Shown here one piece after another: positions 40,901 through 52,930 of a DNA stretch of 64,000 bases. Positions within the stretch are counted from its first letter, which is position 1; each line of letters starts with the position of its first letter. Position numbers and translations under genes: made by a program. Below the pieces are notes generated by a model. That model was not told the origin of the DNA, did not search any database, and saw only the letters and a program-made list of their open reading frames with translations. Source of the stretch: Strongylocentrotus droebachiensis (lineage: Eukaryota; Echinodermata; Echinoidea; Camarodonta; Strongylocentrotidae); the NCBI GenBank assembly GCA_035222895.1, contig JAVYIG010000067.1, positions 248,001 to 312,000 of the forward strand, given 5' to 3'.

Positions 40901-43900
40901 TAAGGACTAAACGTGATGAAAATATGAGTGGGGTGCATTATATTTTTGAAGGTCATTTTGTTTGGTTTGTCTCTTCTCTCTTACTCTTTTCAAGCCCGCA
41001 CTTTCTGCTTTATTGATTTACGATGTATTTTTTTATTATCGTCCCGATGTGAAAAGAATACAAAATGAAAAGCAATTCATGTGCATAAAGTGTGAAAATG
41101 GAGTTAAATACTGAAACATTTACTTTTGCAGTTTGTCGTTTCACAAAATTTAATGGTAAAAACAAACCAGGATTTATTGAAATTCATTATACTACAGGTA
41201 CATTAATTTTGTATGTACTCAACGTGATAAACATATGAGTGGAGTTAACATATTTTTGAAGGTCATTTTGTTTGGTTTTTCTCTTTTCACGCCCGTACTT
41301 TCTGCTTTATTGATTTACGATGTATTTTTTAATATCGTCACGATGTGAAAAGAATACAAAATGAAAAGCAATGTGCATGAAGTGTGAAAGTGGAGTTAAA
41401 TACTGAAACATTTACTCTTGCAGTTTGTCGTCTCACAAATGCTAAAAATAAACCAGGATTTATTGAAATTTATTATACTACAGGTATCAACGTGATAAAA
41501 ATATGAGTGGAGTTAACATATTTTTGAAGGTCATTTTATTTGGTTTGTCTCTTTTCACGCCCGTACTTTCTGCTTTATTGATTTACGATGTATTTGTTAT
41601 TATCGTCACGATGTGAAAAGAATACACAATGAAAATCAATCCATGCGCATGAAGTGTGAAAGTTTAATTAAATACTCAAACATTTACTTTAATTTGTAGT
41701 TAATTGAATAAGAATAAATTGCCCTTACTTAAAGGTAATACAAAGTTTTGGGAAATTTGGAAAATTTGGTGGATAGTGATTCTTTACAATTTTGATATAT
41801 TTGGATGCCCCTGTGGATGTATTACAAGCACTAGAAAATTTAGCCCCTAAAACACTTCCGCTTTCGAGAAAAATTGAATATACAAATTTACCGGTGCTCC
41901 CGGTAAATTTTGATAAATTTCAAATAGCGCCTACGGCCGTACAATGGTAGCTACGACCTTGAAAATCTCAGAATATGTAATTGTGATATATAATTACCGA
42001 ACGGGAATAGCTAATCGGTCGATTTTAGTCAAGAACCTTTGTTTTATGACTTAATTAATATATTGACCTTGAGAGGGAGCTATACAACATAAAGAGTTTA
42101 TTATTTACAATTTCAAAACTTTAAACTCGAGTTCAACCGCGACAACGATCACTTACTATTGTAGGATGGCATATGCTTCCAATATGTTCATTTGAAACAA
42201 ATTCATGACCCCAAACCAAAACTTTGTATTACCTTTAATACAACTTATTGTTTTTGACAATATACCTCTTTTGTTTTTTTAGAGTTTGACTGTTTTTGTT
42301 TTGTGTTGTTTGTTGTGTTTGATATTGAATATTTATTTTTCTTTCTTTTCTTTCTTTTTATAACAGGATGAAAAGAATCAACAAATTATTTCGAATCTGT
42401 GGATGACAGTGGTGAGTTAATACCAGATTGAATAATTGGCATAGTATTTGATGCGAAGATCCATTTTTTTTTTCTTCATTTTTCTTTCTTTCTTTTTCTT
42501 ATATAGGGTTTTGGTTTTATTGCATTCCATGACCATTGGAATTATCATATAACATGTATTATTTATTGTTTGAAATGCACAGTTTTATCTGAATAGCTAA
42601 TAGTCCGTTGCCCCCAAACGAAAGAAGAGGAAAAGAAAGAAGAAGAAGTAGACCGTTTTTCTACTTCTTTTAGTGTAACTTTGCTCAACACGGCCACAAT
42701 CGTAGTACTCTTTTGATAAATATGACCACGCCATGTTTGTTAACTAATACCCCATTCACAGTGGTTTTGAAATTTGTAGCGGCGTTGTAGCGGAGCGGCG
42801 ACACCGCCATAACACCGCTACAAATGCATTCACAGTAGAAAAGTTATCCCGCTGCAGCAGCGGGATAAATATCATGTACCCATTCACGCTGCAGCGGGTG
42901 ATTTTTATTACCTCCGTAACAAACACGTGTATGCATGGCTCATGACCCGCGAGTGACCCCGATATGACCGGAAATACTTGCTTGAAATTGCGCGGTAAAC
43001 ATGTCAAGTTGCTTTTTGTATCCTCGATCATATTACTTTTTAAAAAACTAGCATTTTTATTGCTTCCAGTCAGAATATTTTAATTTTTTGAAGTGTGAAA
43101 TATTTTTATTTGGATAATTATAATACCTACATAATAATAAAATCAATTTGAATCCACTGGTTACTTTATTTCTATTTCACTTTATGTTCCCCATTGCTGT
43201 AGAAAAGAGGTCAGTGATAGGTAAGTAAACAAATCACACGTGTTTGTCGCGGTGTTATAGCGGAGAGCCTTCACACTGAGTAAACACCGCGACAGCAGCG
43301 GGACTGTCCCGCTGCTGTAGCTAGGCGTCCCTAGCGATAGTTTGTGTCGGCGTTATCGCTAGGCGGTGTTATCCCGCGATAGTTTATAACGGGTCCGAGC
43401 CTTCACACTGAAGACAACACCGCGACAGCAGCGGGACAGTCCCGCTGCTGTCGCGGTGTTTGAGGCCACTGTGAATGGGGTATAATATAACTGTAAATGG
43501 CATCACTGTAAAGAATAGGTGTCAATTAGGCTAGTGTAATATACCCACTCTATAAGGAAAATGGTAACAATAACAACAATAATAATGGTAATCACAGTAG
43601 CTAGAGCTCATACGTTTGTTCACATGTTATTATTTAATTATCTTGAATTACTATTGTTAAATACAGGCTTATATAACATACACAAATTCTGTGACCCATC
43701 CGTTGAGTTAATCCATCTATGTTTTGTTGGTTTTCCTTTCCTTTCTTACCTCATCTTGTATGCGACAGAGATGGAATGATCCGACGTTAGCGTGGAACAA
43801 ATCAGAATACGGAGGATTGGATAAGATTCGTGTTTTACCGGACATGATATGGCGACCAGACATATTGGTGTACAACAGGTAAAGGTTGCGCCAGGTTTTC

Positions 43901-46900
43901 CTTTTCAGATAATTAGATAAAATTACATCTCTTGAGACCCAGGAGGGCGTTAACTCAATGTTAAGTGATACGGGTAAGGGCATTTTGCATGGCTTTCAGT
44001 AGACGAATCTAATTTTATCTGCTGACAGCCAGAAGGGCGCTAACTCAATGTTAAGCGATTTTGGTTAAAGACCTTCTCAATGGCTTTCAAGGGACAAATT
44101 GAACTTACTGCTGAGACACAGAAGGGCGTTAACTCGATGCAAAGTGATTTTATTTAAGGACCTTCTCCATGGCTTTCAAATCACCCGGTAACAATTACAA
44201 AAATATTCTTCTGAACATTTGAACTTGATTCCCAAAAAATTAAATGGGGAGGATATAGAGCTATGCATGTTCATTAGTATGTATGGCCTACTAACCAGAA
44301 GCAATATAGACAAATTGAACATACTGCTGAGACCCAGAAGGACATTAACTCAATGTAATGCGATAAGAGTCAAGGGCCTTTTGCATGCATCTCAGTAGAC
44401 GAATCTTACTTTTATCTGCTGAGAGTCAAAAGGGCCTTGAGTGTAAACTGATTGTATCAAGGGCTTTTTTGCATGTCTTTCAGAAGTTACACAAATTTAA
44501 ATGTTAATTTTGTTAGTCGCTGTCGCTTGTTATTGGCATGGAAGGAGTGTCGTATAGTGTAGATATAATACACATCATTTTGTTCGGGAATTAGTAAAAT
44601 TACCCACACTCGTTACCTTCAAAACAGTCCAAACACCCTCGGCGTGTTACACTGTTCCAACGGTACCTTGTGTGGGTAATTCTTATTAATGACCTCACTG
44701 CTGTGTATTAATTGTATACTGTATGGATTTCTATTGTTAAACATTGTACCGTTTTACTGGACGGAAGTAAATTAGAATAATGATCACTATTGTTTTTAGT
44801 GCTGCCCCCAAGTTCGACCCGACATTCCACACCAAGGTTACCGTGACAAGCGACGGGCTCTGTGAGTGGATCCCACCGGGTATTTTCAAGACCTCTTGCC
44901 CCATCGATGTCACCTACTTCCCTTTCGATATCCAGGAGTGCGAGATTAAGTTTGGCTCCTGGACCTACGGCGGGTTCACCGTCGACCTTGAGCTCCTGGC
45001 TGATGAGCAGGCCATGAATGATACCAGCGAGTTCGTCAAGAATGGAGAATGGAACCTGATTGGTAAGTAGTAGTCGTGGATATACAGTGAAACCTGCTTA
45101 TAAAGACCATCCAAGGGAGACATGAAAAGTGGTCTTTATAGACAGGTGGTCTTTATGTACGGGTTTCTTTGGTACATGTTCCAATGGAAAACCATTTTCA
45201 AGGGAAAAAAAAGTGGTCTCTGTAGACAGGTGGTCTTTCTATACAGGTGGTCACTAAAGCAGACCTGACTGCTAATAAGAAAGCATAGATGCTTGTTAGT
45301 AAGCAACCAGAGGACCGACGGCTTTAGGTCCTCTCCGAAAGACCTGGTAATAAGGATTAATGCCTTACCGAAGGGCACTAGCGCATCGCCTTGGTTTCGA
45401 ACCCGGGTCGCCCGGATTACGAGACCACTGTTCTACCTACTGAGCTATCGCGCCTCCTCAAAGAGTGTACTCTGTTGATGCCCTTGACGATGAACAGAGT
45501 ACACTTTTCGAAACGCGTCTTTAGGGTACTCGAAAAAATACTGGAGTTTGGAATTCTCTTTCAAAATTACTTTTCAGGACCCGGTTCACAAAGCCTTTTT
45601 TTCAATGACAAATGACAAAAAGCAGTGACAAATCTGCTGATAACCAATCAGAAGCAAGTATTTCACTAGCTTATAACAAAAACTGTAAGTTGTCACTGAT
45701 GACAAGTTTTGTGAAATGGGGCCAGATCTCTGTACTCTTCAACTTTTGTAATCTGCTCACAACGTTCTCAATCTCGATCACTCTTTCATTCCCCTTCCTT
45801 TCCTCCTCCCATTTCATCAATCAAGTAAAAACTTGACCCTGTAGGGCCCTCAAAGAGAGCAGTATTAATACTGATGAAGATACCCTGGGTAAACAAGACA
45901 TTCTTACTATAATTATTAATATTATCCCTTCGGGGGCAAGTTATGATAGTGCTGATTTTGATCATTCCAGACTCATGCAAGTCCACACATTTTGGTCAGC
46001 TGAAGAAATAAAATTCAGCCTACAACTTAGACTACTTTTATGATTCGAATAAGAAATGATCTTGTGCTATATTTGAACAAATACAAGCCAAAGTAAATGT
46101 GAAGCCTCCGTACGATTATATTGATACATCGTGAATTCCTAATTACGAAACATACACAATGGATTGATGGTAGAAGCATTATTATTTTATTACCTTCACC
46201 AAAAACGGCTAAAAGATGATACTGACATTAGTCATTCTTTTTTCATTGACTTTATATTTGTTAATTCTTCTTTTCTTTTTGTTAATTTCTTAGGCATGCC
46301 AGCCGAGAAAAAGATCAAGAACTACACGTGCTGCCCAGAAACATACCCATCCCTGCATTTCTATATCACCATCCGAAGGAGGGCGCTATACTATACGCTT
46401 AATATTTTGGTGCCATGTTTGGTTATCTCTTCCCTGGCCTTGGTTGGATTTACACTACCCGTCGAGAGCGGCGAAAAGTTGTCCTTTGGTAATTAAACTA
46501 ATCTAGATTTCTACTTAAAGCCCCACTGCACTACTTATAGCTACTTGCACCCTCTATATAGCAAACAATGCCTAATCGGTGCCTGTTGGTCCCCCATGAT
46601 CCCCTTTTTCTTATGTCAATTGAGAACTGAGTTGATGAGATAGCCACCTGTCATTGACCTTCATGGGTGGTCTAATCCCTCCTAGCCAAACTAGTACAGA
46701 TGGGCTTTAAAGGTGGTAATGATGATAATGGTTGATGATATAGACTTCTTGTATAGCGCTCATAATTATGCGCACGCCATGACGCTCCAGGCGTTTCCAG
46801 TATACCTTGATTTTATAAAGGTCCAGCAGAATCTACACTGAACGTCAAAGACTAACAAATAAATCCTAGATCCTGAATGACTATAATATATGCCTAACAA

Positions 46901-49900
46901 CTGATTATAATTAATAAGTAATCAAATAAAGATGAGGACGGGAGATCGAGCAATTTTTTCTTCTTCTGACTAGCTTAGTCCTAGCTGACAATTTCGTCCG
47001 ATGATTCAGCCCCCATTAAAAACACTCTAATGATCCTCTAAGTTTTACAAAATGTTGAACTTTTGATGGGCAATCAACGTCAATAACAACTTGATATTAT
47101 GGGTAGTAGGGCAATTTATGTTACCAATTACTCAGAAATAGAGGAAGTATGTGATGTGAGTCATTACATATCTAAGTTGTATAATATCATGTTGTATTAA
47201 TGGGTTTGTTTTTCTTCAACAGGAATTACCATTTTACTGTCATTGACTGTGTTTATGTTGCTCGTTGCCGAAGCTATGCCTGCTACTTCGGTTTCTGTCC
47301 CGCTCATAGGTAAGACTAATCTCCTTGTTTTAATGGGATCATACAAATAAGGACGATTTTTTTTAATTTTTTTTTTTAATGAAATGACTAGATAACGTCT
47401 AATTAGTAATTGAGAACGATTGACTTAAAATTGCATTGGAGCACTGACTACGTTACAAATCCGGAACCTATTGGTTCTAAGATCAGGGCCCTGTATTATA
47501 AAGAGTTACGATTGATTCAAATAAATCGCAACTTGAAATTAATCGCAAGTGTGGAAATTAAGATATAGGAGTTGCGATTAATTTTAAGTTCCGATTGAAT
47601 CGCATCAATTGCAATTTTTTTTATAAGACGGTGCCCAGTTTTTCTCTGTAACCATTGATTGCGACTTACTTGGGCTTTGTTCTGGTAAACATATCAAAAT
47701 CTTTTCCCTTATATAAACTATTAGAAACATTTTGTATAATGTTAATGTTACCCAACTTGCATTTATATATATAAGCTTTACTCATAGGCCTACAATGATT
47801 TTGAACTATTTGTTTTGATTTATTTTGAAAAATATCCCTTTTTGATAGTCGAAGATAAAGAATCTTGGGATGTAATATGCAAAAACTGTTTACAAGACAT
47901 CGATTAGAAGGAGTGGGACTAGTAAAAATTGGAGGTTTTGTATCCCTTTGATTGATTTAGAAGAAATAGATTTCTTGACAACGCAATTACATGCTTACTT
48001 AAGTAGCTACATTATTTTTTTTCAATGAAGTCAATGATGTGAATAATCGATTTGCAAACCAAGTTTTGCCATTAAATATGATTCCTGTATCGTTTAATGA
48101 CAAGATCAAATAACTACCCTATTGAAATTTCATGACGCATAACATCATGCATGTTCTTAGCAGAATGAATTTAATGTTTCAATAAATTTAATTGTTAGTT
48201 ATTTTCTAACATTTCATCTTCTTGACACTTGACCTTTTAGCTCTTTCTCCAGGCTTCTCTTATTTTTATGTTGCAGATCCCCATTCTGAGCCGTCTTGTT
48301 TTCTGACACTAACTATACTCCAGTTCAAAGACTTGCACTCTTTCTATACGTATTTGTTTTGTGTTGAGGACGGCTTTGCAATGGAATGCGTTCATACGAG
48401 TTTTTATTCTCCTGATTTGGTTGACCTCACTCGATAGGGTTGCGCTGCCATAGAAACGAGATCTTAAATGCAGCAAGCAAACATAGCTCATACCGTATTG
48501 ACAACAAAACTTCATCTGAATTCGCTGTTCATACGGTTATATTACAGTGTGATTTATCATACCTGGGGGTTTCTTGGGGCGCGTTTATCTAGGCTTGCCA
48601 CTAGATATGTACATATCGTACCCCACTATTGAACCCCACTATCATACCCCACTATACGATCGTGATTTGCGGGATGTCGCGTTTATCGACTCTTCACGAT
48701 TCAAAATAAAGGCCTTGTGTCTGCCCAGCTGTTTTGACCCGGGAAGCAGACAGTTTCTCGGAGGTCAACTTCACACATATGCTTGTACACAACACCTGGG
48801 TGGTCCTATTTGTATGTGAGGTTCAAAACAGCTTTGCGTTTATCGATCTCTCAGAAACGTGATTCTGGCTGTATGTCACATTCAAAACACACCTTTTTGC
48901 GTCTTTAGATATGCCCATATCTAAAGCCCTTTAAAAAAGGCTTTGCGTTTATCAACTTCTAAATTTGCCTGAAAGACGTTTGAGAAACCTGATTCTAGCC
49001 AAACATTTGGTAGATAAACGCAACCTTAGAAAGCTGAGATATTTATAGCAGTATCCAGACACCTACCCCCTGGACATCCACCCCCTAGGACAACTACCCC
49101 CTAGGGCAACCACCTAATTCTAGGATGACTACCCCCACCCAGGACAACTACCCAAGACAACTACCCCCTGGACAAATATCCCCAGACAACTACCCCCTAC
49201 GACAATCATCCTCTAGTACGTCTACCCCCAGGACAACTATCCTAGGGGGTAGTTGTCTGGGGGGTAGTTCTTCGAGGGCAGTTGTCCTCGGGGTAGTTGT
49301 TCTAGGGGTAGTTGTCCGGGGTAGTTGTCCGGAAGGTAGTTGTCCTTGGGTGGTTGTCCTAGGGGGTAGTTGTCCTGGGGTAGTTGTCCTATAGGGGGTA
49401 GTTGTCCGGGGGTAGTTGTCCGGGAGGTAGTTATCAGGGGGGTAGTTGTCCCGGGGGGTTGTCGTCCTAGAGGGTGGTTGCCCTAGGGGGTAGTTATCCT
49501 AGTGTGTAGTTGACTGGGGGTGGTTATCCGAGGGGTGGATGTCCAGGAGGTAGGTGTCCTAGTATACAGTTATTGACTGGCAGGGGGTGTAATATAACAT
49601 TATTTGGACCGCTGAAGGGAGTTATATTTCCCAAGTGGTTATATTTTTCCCGAAGCGCGCAGCGCTGAGGGAAAATATGGTCACGAGGGGAAATATAACT
49701 CCCTTCAGGTCCAAAGAATGTTACATACCCCCTGCCAGTCAATAACTGTTATATTAGATAGCCCCTTTTTGTGGGGGGGGGGGGTCCAAAAATTGTTTGC
49801 CCGAAGAAAAAAAATTCCCCTTTTTTTTCGGAAATTACGGAAAAATAATCTGTCAAGACAGTTCAAGAATGAAAAAAAAACCTTAATAATAATAAAATTT

Positions 49901-52896
49901 GGTGAAAAAAAAAATAAAAAAAAAAAATTCTTACCCAAAAAAGCATTTTTCGGGAAAATAAAAAAATTACCCAAAAAAGCATTTTTTGGGAAAAAAAAAA
50001 AAATGTGGAAAAAATAATTTCAAGGGAATAAAAAATTCATGAAAAAAAATATTGAAACAATTAAATGACCCTCGGTAATGATGTAATGTGTGTAATTGGT
50101 GACATACAGTCCTCAAGAGGGCGACATGCATTGATTAAAAATATATTCATTTCACCAGCTGGTTAATATAACACCGAAAAGTGACCGGCCAGGAAAATAT
50201 AACAATTTGGATCCTCACAATTGATATCACGTGACGAGCTCTGGACCAATCACATCTCGGTATCTGTCTAAGCTATCTAATATAACCATTTATAGCATAT
50301 GGAAAGCAACGGGGCAAGATTTCTCATCGTCCTGAGAAACACGGTGTGACATCTTAACTGTATTGAGAGCTTTAACTCATCGACTAAGCACAGCGAATGC
50401 ATTTCATTCAAGGCTTACGTCGCGGGGGAAATCTCTGTATAGACGCACTCGTAATTATAATGATATTTCATTACGACAATCATTCTTTAGAAAACATGTT
50501 GTTGTGTTGATCGTTCTAATGAAACACCCTTCTATTCTGATATACCATTCTGTCGCTTCCACACTACTATAGCCAAATATTTCGACTGTGTCCTGATGAT
50601 GGTGGCTGTATCGGTCGTGTTTACTGTAATAACCCTCAACATCCACTACCGGCATCCCAAGTCTCATGTTATGGCATCCTGGGTAAGAAACTGGAGAAGA
50701 AGAAGACAAAAAAGAGAGTTCGAGATGTAAAAACCCATCATGACCTAATTAACCTGCCTGCTCATGCACATTACAAACCTCTGTATGGACGCATTCGTAG
50801 TTAGAATGATATTTCATTACGACATTCATTCTTCAGTTGTTGTGTTGATCGTGCGAATGAAACACCCTTCTATTCTATATCGTTCTGTCGCTTCCACACT
50901 GTAGCCAAATATTTCGACTGTGTCCTGATGATGGTGGCTGTATCGGTCGTGTTTACTGTAATAACCCTCAACATTCACTACCGGCATCCCAACTCTCATG
51001 TTATGGCGTCCTGGGTAAGAAACTGGAGAAGAAAAAAAGAGAGTTCGAGATGTAACCACCCATCATCACCTAATTAACCCGCCTGCTCATATTACTAACC
51101 CGCCATCATCGTCTGAACGGGACGCGAATCTCTCTTTTCAACTTTGCTCGAAGAAATCTCATGATATTTACCACGAATCACTCACAAGGCCCGTTTGCAC
51201 TGTAATACCTCGTCCCCCCCCCTTTTTTTCAAAAAAAAAAGAACATCCAAAATGATCGTCAGGGTATTGAGAAATTGTAAAAGAATGATTCTTGAGCAAA
51301 GTTGGAGAGAAAGATTCGCTTGTTTCTTGAATGAATTCTTTCAAAACTTCGCTTGAATTCCTTCTGCATCGGACAGCCCTTCGTTTTCCCTTTGCATCCA
51401 CTATACACTGCATTGCATCATTCTATGATTTTCATCTTCATCATCATATCACTTTCTTTCTTTCTTTCCTTTTTTCACCCCTGATTTCATTTTATTTGTT
51501 TATCAAATTTGTTTTTTAATCGAAAAAAAACAAATTAAATTTCATGACTTTGCAGCCAAGTACTTCACCGCAGTACTGTGTATGGTGTCCATGTCTGTTG
51601 TGAGTACGGTTCTAACTCTTAACGTGCACTACAGGCACCCAGAAACGCACGTCATGGGCAGATTGGTAAGAAGACAAAAATAAGTCTAGATAGTCCATGT
51701 CGGAGATACCTCGCGCAACAAAAGCTGCACTAACACGCTTATTTACACATGTTTGGCATTACTTTTACACAAATTCTGCTGATCTTACATATTTCTTCTT
51801 CCTGCTGTCACAATAATGCCTTTCCTTTGGACAGAACATTTTCTTGCCTGGATGTTTCGTACGATTCATATGTCATGAAATTTAGCAATTTTAATATTTT
51901 ATTAACCATTACATCTACGAGCTGAATGAAGTCACTATAGTATATCATGATTATGAAGTTGAATAATTTATATTTGTCTTGAATTTCTGATTCCATTGAG
52001 CTTTCCCCATCGAAATTCAGTCTGCGGTTGCTAAAGTAGTGCATTATTTAGAATGTTCATGTAAATACAGGTAATATGTATATGCATCTCCGTTATGATG
52101 TATAAAAACGGTGAAGTACTTCAAGCTGATTATCATTGGATGTCTTTTTACATCATTCTAACATCATTCTAACATTTTGGTTCATTTTTCATTGCTTTTT
52201 GGTGTGTTTCGCTTTGTATCCCTAAATTAACAATCATTCGTCCATTTCATGATGCTTTGCAGACTAACATTTTTGTTAATCTATTATACTGACCTTTGTA
52301 ATTTTGGTGTATGTCGAATGGTTTTTCCTTTTCTATTGCCAATTGCCAAATTGTTTTCACCGACAGTATATGATAAATAATATACTAACCAATTGTTCTT
52401 GAATATGTGTGAAGAAAAAAAAAGAGAAAATTCCGTTTTTAATTATCAATCCATGTGTGGTGTCTGTGGTTATATAAGTTGTGTATTTGTTTGTTATTCA
52501 ACTAACTGAAACAAAATAAAAGTATTAAATTAAGGATTATATACCGTAGGTTGTTTTAGAACGTTTGAAATATTAAATTATCTTCTGTTCTGTCTCGTAC
52601 AAAGTCAATAGTTGGAGTTGTGTTTTTGGTGAAAGTCTTTTCCATTAAAAGAATCTTTTTCATGTACCACAACACATTTATCAAAAATTGTTGCAACTGT
52701 TAGATTCTTGTGTTTTGTATAAACATATAAGTAGTAATATCAGTTGAAGAAATTCAAACTTTGGATAGTTTAAAGTAGTATAGCAGCATTATTAGTAGTT
52801 GTAGTAATAGTTGTAGTAGTAATAGTTGTAGTAGTAGTAGTAATAGTTGTAGTAGTAGTAGTAGTAGTAGTAGTAATAGTTGTAGTAGTAATAGTT

Positions 52897-52930
<34 letters not shown>

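Larger units (their letters stand above)
35720..42366 (+). other. nAChR intron 2 (6.6 kb)
   Basis: Holds two 196-bp MITEs, a 569-bp TTAA element, a (GA)n tract, a triplicated 290-bp block and a 510-bp TTAA element. An (AAT)n patch with TTATATAGCGCACATAATTA (38728-38790) resembles TTGTATAGCGCTCATAATTA at 46750, a further dispersed repeat. No additional exon was recognised. Confidence 0.7.
47310..50572 (+). other. nAChR intron 7 before the M3 exon array
   Basis: Three kb with stacked foldback elements and an inverted minisatellite (listed separately). At 49775-50060 an A-rich patch has repeated CCCAAAAAAGCATTTTT(C/T)GG units. The last 200 bp before copy A are less repetitive. No extra M3-like exon was found here. 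Confidence 0.65.
50433..51096 (+). repeat. Recent tandem duplication carrying M3 exon copies A and B
   Basis: Unit A about 50433-50778, unit B about 50779-51096. Both begin CTCTGTAT(A/G)GACGCA and carry TGATATTTCATTACGAC, AATGAAACACCCTTCTATTC, the exon, then GTAAGAAACTGGAGAAG and AATTAACC(T/C)GCCTGCTCAT. Introns and exons are both duplicated, with small indels in the introns. Copy C, 540 bp downstream, shares only the exon. Confidence 0.9.

Noticed and set aside
45383..45455. A functional tRNA gene
   Set aside because: A and B boxes are present but acceptor and T stems do not pair, and the sequence continues into a shared SINE body.
50455..51059. Two similar minus-strand frames of 77-84 codons (SSPVSYPG...)
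   Set aside because: Antisense shadows of M3 exon copies A and B.
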